From: MPNO01 sp965205995
GTDB taxonomy: Bacteria > Pseudomonadota > Alphaproteobacteria > MPNO01
Direction of reading: 5' to 3'
DNA length: 64,000 nt
Assembly (NCBI GenBank): GCA_965205995.1
Contig: OZ242200.1
Coordinates: 2,480,001 to 2,544,000 of the forward strand
The notes under the pieces were generated by a model that saw only the letters and a program-made list of their open reading frames with translations, was not told the origin of the DNA and did not search any database. The translations under genes were made by a program, and so were the position numbers. Shown here piece after piece: positions 8,088 to 15,076 of the stretch. Each line of letters begins with the position of its first letter. Within the stretch, counting starts at the first letter, position 1.

Positions 8088-8880
8088 TTTCGGTCTCGTC
8101 CTCGCCGAGATAGGCGCGGATCACCGCCGGATCGTTGCGCACGGAATCGGGCGCGCCCTCGGAGATCTTGCGCCCGTGATCGAGCACCACGATATGGTCC
8201 GAGATCCCCATCACCACGCTCATGTCGTGCTCGATCAGCAGGATGCCGATCCGGTGCTCCGCCTTGATAAAGTTCAGGAGCGCGTTGAGTTCGGCGGATT
8301 CGCGGGGGTTGAGGCCGGCGGCCGGCTCGTCGAGGCAGAGCAGCACGGGCTCGGTACACATCGCACGCGCGATTTCGAGCCGGCGCTGCCCGCCATAGGG
8401 GAGCGTGCCGGCATCGACATCCGCCTGGTCGGTGAGGCCCACCCGGTCGAGCCAGTAGGTCGCGCGCTCGACCGCTTCGCGTTCGGCGGCGCGGAAGCTG
8501 CCGAAGCCGAATAGCCCGAGGAAGGTGTAGCCCGACGCGCGCATCAGCCGGTTGTGCTGGGCGACCATCAGGTTCTCCAGCGTCGACATCTGGGGAAAGA
8601 TGCGGATGTTCTGGAAGGTCCGCGCGACCCTCGCCTCGCTCGCCACCCGGTAGTCGTCGAGCCTCTCCAGCAGGTGTTCCCTGCCGTCGGCGCGGAGCGC
8701 AAGCCGGCCCGTGTCCGGCTTGTAGAACCCTGTCAGGCAGTTGAAGACCGTGGTCTTGCCGGCGCCGTTGGGGCCGATCAGCGCGGTGATCTGTTCTTCC
8801 CCGGCGGCGAAGCCGACATCGTCCACGGCGACCAGCCCGCCGAAGCGCATGGTCAAATGCTCGACCGTCAGCAGGCTCAC
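8080..8880 (-). CDS. livG: Branched-chain amino acid-type ABC transporter ATPase LivG
   Basis: A GTG start at 8880 overlaps the livM stop by four bases (GTGA) and gives 266 residues beginning VSLLTVEHLTMRFGG. Walker A is GPNGAGKTT, the signature region is LPYGGQRRLEIARAM, Walker B is VLLCLDEPAAGLNP, and the switch is IEHDMSVVM. The LPYG form of the signature and the ~20-residue longer body are characteristic of LivG versus LivF. It forms the heterodimeric motor with LivF on the cytoplasmic face of the permease. Confidence 0.93.
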   Translation of the reverse strand: MSLLTVEHLTMRFGGLVAVDDVGFAAGEEQITALIGPNGAGKTTVFNCLTGFYKPDTGRLALRADGREHLLERLDDYRVASEARVARTFQNIRIFPQMSTLENLMVAQHNRLMRASGYTFLGLFGFGSFRAAEREAVERATYWLDRVGLTDQADVDAGTLPYGGQRRLEIARAMCTEPVLLCLDEPAAGLNPRESAELNALLNFIKAEHRIGILLIEHDMSVVMGISDHIVVLDHGRKISEGAPDSVRNDPAVIRAYLGEDETESA

Positions 8881-10316
8881 CGCGGCGCCCCCCTGCGGAC
8901 GAGGCGGATCATCGGGTCCCGGGTCGCCAGCAGCCCGCGCGGACGCCAGACGGTGATCAGCACCATGCAGGCGCCGAAGGCGAGCATCCGGTATTCGTGC
9001 AGCTCGCGGAAGAATTCGGGCAGGCCGATCAGCAACAGCGCGGCCAGCACGATGCCGATCTGGCTCCCCATGCCGCCGAGCACGACGATCGCGAGGATGA
9101 TCGCGGATTCGATGAAGGTGAAGCTCTCCGGGCTGATGAAGCCCTGGCGGGTGGCGAAGAACGAGCCGGCGAAGCCGCCGAACATCGCCCCGATGGCAAA
9201 CGCGGTGAGCTTGGTGTTGGTCGGGTTGATGCCGAGCGACCGGCAGGCGATCTCGTCCTCCCTCAGCGCCTCCCAGGCGCGGCCGATCGGAAGCCTGCGG
9301 ATACGCAGCGTGAACAGGTTGGTGACCAGCGCCAGCGCGAGAACCAGGAAATAGAGGAAATAGGTCCGGTGGATCGACGAATAGTCGATGCCGAAGAACT
9401 GGTGGAAGGATTCCACGCCTTCCGGCGGGGCGCGGGTGAAGGGAAGCCCGAAGAAAGTCGGGCGCGGCACCCCTGAAATGCCGTCCGGGCCGCCGGTGAA
9501 GGTGTACCAGTTGAGCAGGATGATGCGGATCATCTCGCCGAAGCCGAGGGTGACGATGGCGAGGTAGTCGCCGCGCAGCCTGAGCACCGGGAAGCCGAGG
9601 ATGAGGCCGAAAAAGGCGGCGAACGCGCCGGCGAGCGGCAGGCATGACCAGAAATCGAGGCCGAGATACTGCGCCAGGAGCGCATAGCTGTAAGCGCCCA
9701 CGGCGTAGAACGCGACATAGCCGAGATCGAGCAGCCCGGCCAGCCCGACCACGATATTGAGCCCCCAGCCCAGCATCACATAGGTCAGCACCAGGATGGC
9801 GATATCCATCACCCGGCGATCGGAGAAGGGCAGGAACGGCAGCAGGATGGCGATGGCGATCAAAGCGGGGCCGAGCCAGACCAGCGCGCGCCGGAGGGCC
9901 TGGGCGGAGTCGAACCCGACCGCGATGGGCAGCTGCCCGCGCTGCGCGCGCAGCATGCCGATCGCGCCGATTGCCGCGACCGCGAGCCCGCCGGCGATGG
10001 TCACCACGCCGAGAAACGCGCTCGGCAGGGCGAACTGCCAGCCGAGCGCGGCAAGCGCCAGCGCGCCGGCTATGACGGGAACATGGTGCCCTCCCCGCAG
10101 GCTGGCGATGGCAAGCCGGCCAACGAATACGAGCGCCACGCCGACGGCCAGCTCGGCCCAGCGCGGCGTCACGACGAACGCCGAGCCCGCCGATGTCGTC
10201 TTCGCGCCGACCAGCGGCAGGGCCAGAAGAAACGCGACCCCGGCGGCGATCCCGGCCTCTTTCAGCGCAATCGGCAGGAAGGCCGGGCCGCGATCCGCCA
10301 GGGTGCCTGCGGCCAC
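8877..10316 (-). CDS. livM: Branched-chain amino acid-type ABC permease LivM, long form
   Basis: A 479-residue polytopic permease. The C-terminal ~310 residues carry the LivM core (GLNIVVGLAGLLDLGYVAFY, then LRGDYLAIVTLGFGEMIRI, and the EAA-like RLPIGRAWEALREDEIACRS loop). The N-terminal ~150 residues are an extra hydrophobic region, as in long LivM proteins with the DUF3382 extension. It is separated from livH by three bases and overlaps livG by four. It should form the transmembrane channel with LivH. Confidence 0.92.
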   Translation of the reverse strand: MAAGTLADRGPAFLPIALKEAGIAAGVAFLLALPLVGAKTTSAGSAFVVTPRWAELAVGVALVFVGRLAIASLRGGHHVPVIAGALALAALGWQFALPSAFLGVVTIAGGLAVAAIGAIGMLRAQRGQLPIAVGFDSAQALRRALVWLGPALIAIAILLPFLPFSDRRVMDIAILVLTYVMLGWGLNIVVGLAGLLDLGYVAFYAVGAYSYALLAQYLGLDFWSCLPLAGAFAAFFGLILGFPVLRLRGDYLAIVTLGFGEMIRIILLNWYTFTGGPDGISGVPRPTFFGLPFTRAPPEGVESFHQFFGIDYSSIHRTYFLYFLVLALALVTNLFTLRIRRLPIGRAWEALREDEIACRSLGINPTNTKLTAFAIGAMFGGFAGSFFATRQGFISPESFTFIESAIILAIVVLGGMGSQIGIVLAALLLIGLPEFFRELHEYRMLAFGACMVLITVWRPRGLLATRDPMIRLVRRGAPR

Positions 10317-10319
10317 CGC

Positions 10320-11234
10320 TCAGACCTTCTCGATCTCGGGCCGTCCCAACAACCCGGTCGGCCGGAAGATCAGCACCAGGACGAGGATCGAGAAGGCCGC
10401 GACGTCCTTGTACTCGGTGGTGAAATAGCCCGACCAGAACGCCTCGATCAGGCCGATCAGAAGCCCGCCCAGCATGGCGCCCGGGATCGAGCCGATTCCG
10501 CCGAGGACCGCCGCGGTGAACGCCTTGATCCCGGCGAGGAAGCCGATGAAGAAATCGATCACGCCGTAGTAGAAGACCGCGATCGTCCCCGCCACCGCCG
10601 CCAGCGAGGCGCCGATGACGAAGGTGATCGAGATCGTCCGGTCGACATTGATGCCGACCAGCGCCGCCATCTCGCGGTCCTGTTCGCAGGCGCGCTGGGC
10701 GCGGCCGAGCGAGGTCCTGCCGATCACCAGCGAAAACGACGCCATCAGCGCCAGTGTCAGGGCCATGATGATCATCTGGATATAGCTGAGCGAGACCACG
10801 AATCCGTCGCGCTCGGCAAGCTCGAAGGCGCCGGATATGACCGGCTGGATCGCCTTGGTGCGGGCGCCCTGGGTGAGCTGGACATAGTTCTGGAGCGCGA
10901 TCGACATGCCGATCGCCGAGATCAGCGCGGCAAGCCGCGTCGAGCCGCGCAGCGGTCGATAGGCGAGCCGCTCCAGCGTCCAGCCATAGACCGCGGTCAG
11001 CATCATCGAGACGATGAGAACGACGAACAGGGACAGCACCAGGTAGCCGCCGCCATCCGGCCCCAGGATCAGGAAGACGATCAGCGCGATGAAGGCGCCG
11101 ATCATGTAGATCTCGCCATGGGCGAAATTGATCATCCCGATGATGCCGTAGACCAGCGTGTAGCCAATGGCGATCAGCCCGTAGACGGCGCCCAGGGTCA
11201 GGCCGTTGATCAACTGCTGAAGAAAATATTCCAT
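10320..11234 (-). CDS. livH: Branched-chain amino acid-type ABC permease LivH
   Basis: A 304-residue permease with the standard LivH opening MEYFLQQLINGLTLGAVYGL, the GMINFAHGEIYMIGAF loop near residue 35 and the RACEQDREMAALVGINVDRT cytoplasmic EAA-like loop near 185. About eight membrane segments are seen. It is the first gene of a six-gene minus-strand operon (livH, livM, livG, livF, small membrane protein, SDR). Its start faces a divergent thioesterase gene across 124 bases, where the operon promoter should lie. Confidence 0.93.
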   Translation of the reverse strand: MEYFLQQLINGLTLGAVYGLIAIGYTLVYGIIGMINFAHGEIYMIGAFIALIVFLILGPDGGGYLVLSLFVVLIVSMMLTAVYGWTLERLAYRPLRGSTRLAALISAIGMSIALQNYVQLTQGARTKAIQPVISGAFELAERDGFVVSLSYIQMIIMALTLALMASFSLVIGRTSLGRAQRACEQDREMAALVGINVDRTISITFVIGASLAAVAGTIAVFYYGVIDFFIGFLAGIKAFTAAVLGGIGSIPGAMLGGLLIGLIEAFWSGYFTTEYKDVAAFSILVLVLIFRPTGLLGRPEIEKV

Positions 11235-11358
11235 GGCCGCTCGACTGCCGCTACCGACCTTATCAACAGAATTCGCGCCTTGCCAACCGGACCCCCGTTC
11301 GGTTCGATTCGGCCGATCGATGTCTTAGGATCGCGGCGGCCTGAGCAGGGGAGTGGCA

Positions 11359-11811
11359 ATGCCGGAGCCCGACGGGATCTATTCAGTCAGCCGACAAATC
11401 CGTTTCGGGGATTCCGACCCGGCGGGCATCGTCTTCTATGTCGCCTTTTTCCGCATGTTCAACGATGTGTTCGAAAGCTGGATCGGCGACCGCCTCGGGA
11501 TCGATTTCGCCAGGGAGTTCTTCGACCAGGGCCGCATGTTTCCGCTGGTCCATTGCGACGTCGACTTCAAGAAGCCGCGGCGGATGGGCGACAATCTCGA
11601 CCTCGCGCTGATCCTGACCGCGATCGGCCGATCGTCGATCCGCTACGCCATCGTCGGCTCCGACCGGGGCGAGGAGATCCTGCGCGGCGATTTCGTCACC
11701 TGCGTGGCCTCGAAGGAGATGGGGCGGTCGATCCCGATCCCCGATTATCTGCGCCGGCCGATGACGGAGTATCTCGAACTGTGTCGCCGCCTCGGCGCGG
11801 CCGGCGCGTGA
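11359..11811 (+). CDS. Acyl-CoA thioesterase, 4-hydroxybenzoyl-CoA thioesterase type
   Basis: A 150-residue hotdog protein. The 4HBT active-site motif RFGDSDPAGIVFYVAFF is near residues 15-31, where the Asp of DPAG is the catalytic residue of this branch. The ATG at 11359 was chosen over the GTG at 11353 because CAGGGGAG ends five bases before it. It would hydrolyse an aromatic or short acyl-CoA in the cytoplasm. It precedes the aldolase/LigJ pair on the same strand, and aromatic-acid metabolism nearby makes an aromatic thioester substrate plausible. Confidence 0.85.
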   Translation: MPEPDGIYSVSRQIRFGDSDPAGIVFYVAFFRMFNDVFESWIGDRLGIDFAREFFDQGRMFPLVHCDVDFKKPRRMGDNLDLALILTAIGRSSIRYAIVGSDRGEEILRGDFVTCVASKEMGRSIPIPDYLRRPMTEYLELCRRLGAAGA

Positions 11812-11875
11812 TGACCGCGTCGGCCCCGACCGCTAGGTTGCGGCCATCGACCGACACCGCCCCCAGGAGGCTTGC

Positions 11876-12754
11876 ATGAGCGATATACCGCGGCTGAACG
11901 GCGTGATCCGGCCGCTGGAGGCGGGCCAGCACGCCTTCACCACATTCACCACCGCCGATATGCGGAGCGCGATCTCCATGTCGACGACGCGTTACGACGG
12001 CATCGTTTTCGAGATGGAGCACAATCCCTGGGACATCAGCGCGCTCCGGGATTCGCTGCAGCACATGCTCAACCGGGCCCAGATCGTCGCCGCGGGATCG
12101 GTCGCGCCGGCGGTGACGCCGATGGTCCGCATCCCGCCCAATGGCGGGGAGAAGGCGCAGTGGCACGCCAAGCAGGCGCTCGACCTCGGTGTCTACGGGG
12201 TGGTCTGGCCGCATGTGAGCAGCGTCGATGAGGCCTATAACGCGGTCGCGGCGTGCCGTTATCCGCGCCTCGACTCGGCGCCGCTCTACGAGCCCGCGGG
12301 AGTGCGCGGCGACGGACCGCGCCTTGCCGCGCGCTATTGGGGGCTGTCGCAGCAGGATTACTACCGCAAGGCCGATGTCTGGCCGTTGGCGCCCGACGGC
12401 GAGATTTTCGTCATCCTGATGATCGAGGATACGGCGGGGATCGGGAACCTCGCCGATATGCTCGACAACGTGCCGGGGATCGGCGCCGTCCTGATCGGCG
12501 AAGGGGATCTCAGCCAGGAGCTCGGGTTCCCGCGCCAATACGATCACCCGGAGGTGCGTGACGCGATGGCCCGGATCGTCGACACCTGCAAGTCGCGCAA
12601 CGTCGTCGTCGGCCACCCGCATGTCGACGCGGCAAATGTCGAGCGCGTTCTCGAGGAGGGCTACCGCTTCCTCATGGCCGCGCCCACCGTGAGCTATGCG
12701 GGGCTGGAGAAGGGACTGGACCTCAGCGGCCGCGCCCAGGAAGGAAGATCATGA
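11876..12754 (+). CDS. HpcH/HpaI-family aldolase
   Basis: A 292-residue class II aldolase of the HpcH/HpaI (citrate-lyase beta-like) fold. Motifs seen are GIVFEMEHNPWD near residue 42, MVRIPPNG near 83, ALDLGVYGVVWPHVSS near 100, the metal-ligand segment ILMIEDTAGIGNL near 181 and AVLIGEGDLSQELG near 203. These enzymes cleave 2-keto-4-hydroxy acids to pyruvate plus an aldehyde or keto acid. Its stop overlaps the start of the LigJ-like gene (ATGA), so the two are translationally coupled. It may act on the LigJ product in place of the usual RraA-type LigK aldolase; that is inference. Confidence 0.88.
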   Translation: MSDIPRLNGVIRPLEAGQHAFTTFTTADMRSAISMSTTRYDGIVFEMEHNPWDISALRDSLQHMLNRAQIVAAGSVAPAVTPMVRIPPNGGEKAQWHAKQALDLGVYGVVWPHVSSVDEAYNAVAACRYPRLDSAPLYEPAGVRGDGPRLAARYWGLSQQDYYRKADVWPLAPDGEIFVILMIEDTAGIGNLADMLDNVPGIGAVLIGEGDLSQELGFPRQYDHPEVRDAMARIVDTCKSRNVVVGHPHVDAANVERVLEEGYRFLMAAPTVSYAGLEKGLDLSGRAQEGRS

Positions 12755-13758
12755 TCATCGATTGCCACGGCCACTACACCACCGCTCCGGCCGCCCTCCG
12801 CGACTATCGGGCGGCGCAGGTCGAGGGGCTCAAGGACCCGGCCTACAAACCGCTGCCGGCGGACCTCGGCATCTCCGACGACGAAATCCGCGAGAGCCTG
12901 GAAGGCGCGCAGCTCAAATTGCAGCGCGAACGGGGAACCGACCTGACCGTCTTCTCGCCCCGGGCGGCGGGGATGGCGCACCAGGACGGGAACGAGCCCG
13001 CCAACAAATACTGGTCCGAGATCTGCAACGACATGATCCATCGGGCGGTCACGCTATACCCGGACAACTTCGTCGGCGTCTGCCAGCTGCCGCAGGCGCC
13101 GGGAACCCCGCCCGACAACTGCATTCCCGAGCTCGTCCGCTGCGTCGAGGAGCTCGGCTTCATCGGCTGCAATTTGAACCCGGACCCGACCGGCGGCTAC
13201 TGGACCGACCCGCCCTTGTTCGACCGCTGGTGGTACCCGCTCTACGAGAAGATGTGCGACCTCGACGTGCCGGCGATGATCCACGTCTCGTCGTCCTGCA
13301 ACCCGCATTTCCACTTCACCGGCGCGCATTACATCAACGGCGACACGGCCGCGTTCATGCAGTTCCTGACCTCGGATTTGTTCGCCGACTTCCCCACCCT
13401 CAAAGTCATCATCCCGCATGGCGGCGGCGCGGCGCCGTTCCACTGGGGACGCTATCGCGGGCTCGCGCAGGACATGGGGCGCCCGCCGCTGGACGAGCTG
13501 CTTCTCGACAACGTCTTCTTCGACACCTGCGTCTACCACCAGCCGGGGATCGACCTTCTCACCAAGGTGATCCCGGCCAAGAACATCCTGTTCGCCTCGG
13601 AGATGGTCGGCGCGGTGCGCGGTATCGACCCCGAGACCGGCTTTCCGTTCGATGACACCAAACGCTATATCGAGGCGGCCGAGGGGCTGGGCGCGGCGGA
13701 GCGGAAAATGATCTTCGAAGACAACGTCCGCCAGGTCTTTCCCCGGCTCGGGCACTAG
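12751..13758 (+). CDS. ligJ: 4-oxalomesaconate hydratase (LigJ-like amidohydrolase fold)
   Basis: The 335 residues are very like LigJ of the protocatechuate 4,5-cleavage pathway. Features shared with LigJ are MIIDCHGHYTTAP at the start (metal His pair), RGTDLTVFSPRA near residue 61, GCNLNPDPTGGYWT near 142, PAMIHVSSSCNPHFH near 174, the IPHGGGAAPFHWGRYRGLAQ segment, and NILFASEMVGAVRGIDP. LigJ adds water to 4-oxalomesaconate to give 4-carboxy-4-hydroxy-2-oxoadipate. The coupled upstream aldolase and the downstream TRAP importer fit a tricarboxylate or aromatic-ring-cleavage pathway. No ring-cleavage dioxygenase (LigAB) is in the window, so a related diacid substrate remains possible. Confidence 0.85.
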   Translation: MIIDCHGHYTTAPAALRDYRAAQVEGLKDPAYKPLPADLGISDDEIRESLEGAQLKLQRERGTDLTVFSPRAAGMAHQDGNEPANKYWSEICNDMIHRAVTLYPDNFVGVCQLPQAPGTPPDNCIPELVRCVEELGFIGCNLNPDPTGGYWTDPPLFDRWWYPLYEKMCDLDVPAMIHVSSSCNPHFHFTGAHYINGDTAAFMQFLTSDLFADFPTLKVIIPHGGGAAPFHWGRYRGLAQDMGRPPLDELLLDNVFFDTCVYHQPGIDLLTKVIPAKNILFASEMVGAVRGIDPETGFPFDDTKRYIEAAEGLGAAERKMIFEDNVRQVFPRLGH

Positions 13759-13788
13759 CCCGGAACGCTCATCGGGGGCAGCGAACCG

Positions 13789-13830
13789 GTCCCGTTTGGG
13801 GACAATGTTTCACGTGAAACACCGGGCGGC
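13789..13830 (+). promoter_or_regulatory. parS: parS centromere site with conserved hairpin flank (copy 1)
   Basis: Bases 13806-13821 read TGTTTCACGTGAAACA, a perfect match to the ParB-binding parS consensus. Immediately before it, two bases away, GTCCC-GTTTG-GGGAC (13789-13803) can form a hairpin. The whole 42-base block matches the block at 51324-51365 (opposite strand) at 39 of 42 positions. It lies in the 208-base gap between ligJ and dctP. parS sites cluster near the replication origin in bacteria, so this region is probably origin-proximal. Confidence 0.85.
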
Positions 13831-13966
13831 TGCCCGGTTCGACTCCACAGCGCGCTCAACCGGTGCTAGAAGAACCGGGAGGCCCCGATCCGCAGGCAGT
13901 GGCCGGTCGTGCATTGTCGTGGGGAACCGGAAGACAACGAGTCCGTAGAGAAGGAAGGACCCGCCC

Positions 13967-15034
13967 GTGCTGTATCGCTCGTTCGCCCTGTTGGCGGCCC
14001 TCGGCCTTGCTCCGGCGGCGCTGGCGCCGGCTCATGCGCAAACCCTCGAGATTACGGTGGCGGCGACTCCCCCGCCCGCGGTCACCTTCGTGGGCACGTT
14101 CAAGAAAAACGTCGTGCCCGCCATCGACAAACGCCTGGCCGAGAGCGGCAAGGATTTCAGGATCGAATGGACGCACGCCTATTCGGGGACGCTCGCGAAA
14201 TTCAACGAGCTGTTCGAGGCGGTGGAGGAAGGCATCGGCGGCGCCGGGCTGGTCCTCAAGAACTTCGAGCCCTCGAACCTTCCGCTCGAGGCCTATGCCG
14301 TCCACATGCCCTTCGTGAGCATCACGCGGGGTCAGATCGCCGATGTCGACGCCAAGCTGCGCCAGACGGTGCCCGAACTCAACCAGGCCTACGAGCGGCA
14401 CAACCAGGTGTTCATCACCAGCGGCGTCAACGACTCGATGCATCTTTTCACCAAATTCCCGGTGACCAAGGTCGCGGACCTCAAGAACCGCAAGCTGGGA
14501 TCGAGCGGCACCTTCGCGCAGTGGCTGCGCGGCACCGGCGCGGTCTCGGTCAACTCGGCGATGAACCAGTCCTACACCAACATCAAGAACGGCGTGTATG
14601 AGGGCTACCCGATCGGGATCATCTTGAGCTACGTGTACAAGACCTATTCGGCCGCGCCCTATTTCACCCGGGTCGGTTTCGGACCCACGGTGTCGTCCGC
14701 CATCACCTTCAACAAGGACATCTGGAACAAGATCCCGAAGCACGCCCGGCAGATCATCCGCGAAGAAGCCGCCAACTGGACCAAGTACCAGAACGCGGTC
14801 GACTTCCTGAAACGCTCCAGGTTCCTCGGCATCATGAAGAAGAAGGGCGTCAAGGACTCGACGCTGCCCGAATCCGAGCGCAGGAAATGGGCCTCCATCA
14901 TGCCCAATATCGCGCAGGAATGGGCGCACCGCCTGGACCGGCGCGGCCATCCCGGCACCAGGCTGATGACGGCCTATATGGACGAGCTGCGGGCGCGGGG
15001 CATCAAGATCGCCCGCCATTGGGACCACGAATAG
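13967..15034 (+). CDS. TRAP transporter substrate-binding protein DctP
   Basis: A 355-residue periplasmic protein. The N-terminal 24 residues (LYRSFALLAALGLAPAALAP then AHA) form a Sec signal peptide. The body has the DctP pattern: GTFKKNVVPAIDKRL, EAVEEGIGGAGLV, PVTKVADLKNRKLGSSGTF near residue 165 with the structural Arg-type contact region, and VYEGYPIGIILSYVYK. The GTG start at 13967 is preceded by GAGAAGGAAGGA. It binds an organic acid and delivers it to the fused permease 42 bases downstream. The ligJ-aldolase pair just upstream suggests a di- or tricarboxylate or aromatic acid. Confidence 0.88.
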   Translation: MLYRSFALLAALGLAPAALAPAHAQTLEITVAATPPPAVTFVGTFKKNVVPAIDKRLAESGKDFRIEWTHAYSGTLAKFNELFEAVEEGIGGAGLVLKNFEPSNLPLEAYAVHMPFVSITRGQIADVDAKLRQTVPELNQAYERHNQVFITSGVNDSMHLFTKFPVTKVADLKNRKLGSSGTFAQWLRGTGAVSVNSAMNQSYTNIKNGVYEGYPIGIILSYVYKTYSAAPYFTRVGFGPTVSSAITFNKDIWNKIPKHARQIIREEAANWTKYQNAVDFLKRSRFLGIMKKKGVKDSTLPESERRKWASIMPNIAQEWAHRLDRRGHPGTRLMTAYMDELRARGIKIARHWDHE

Positions 15035-15045
15035 CCTTGCCGCCC

Positions 15046-15074
15046 GGCGCGCGGCGATCGCGCGGAGGCGCGCC
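15046..15074 (+). other. Hairpin between dctP and dctQM
   Basis: GGCGCGC (15046-15052) pairs with GCGCGCC (15068-15074) around a 15-base loop that contains the GGAGG used to start dctQM. It could stabilise the dctP mRNA end or mask the ribosome site of the permease gene. There is no T-run, so it is not a simple terminator. Confidence 0.4.
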
Positions 15075-15076
15075 CG

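Noticed and set aside
11290..11310. GGTTCGATTC as a tRNA T-loop
   Set aside because: No acceptor, D or anticodon arms can be built around it.
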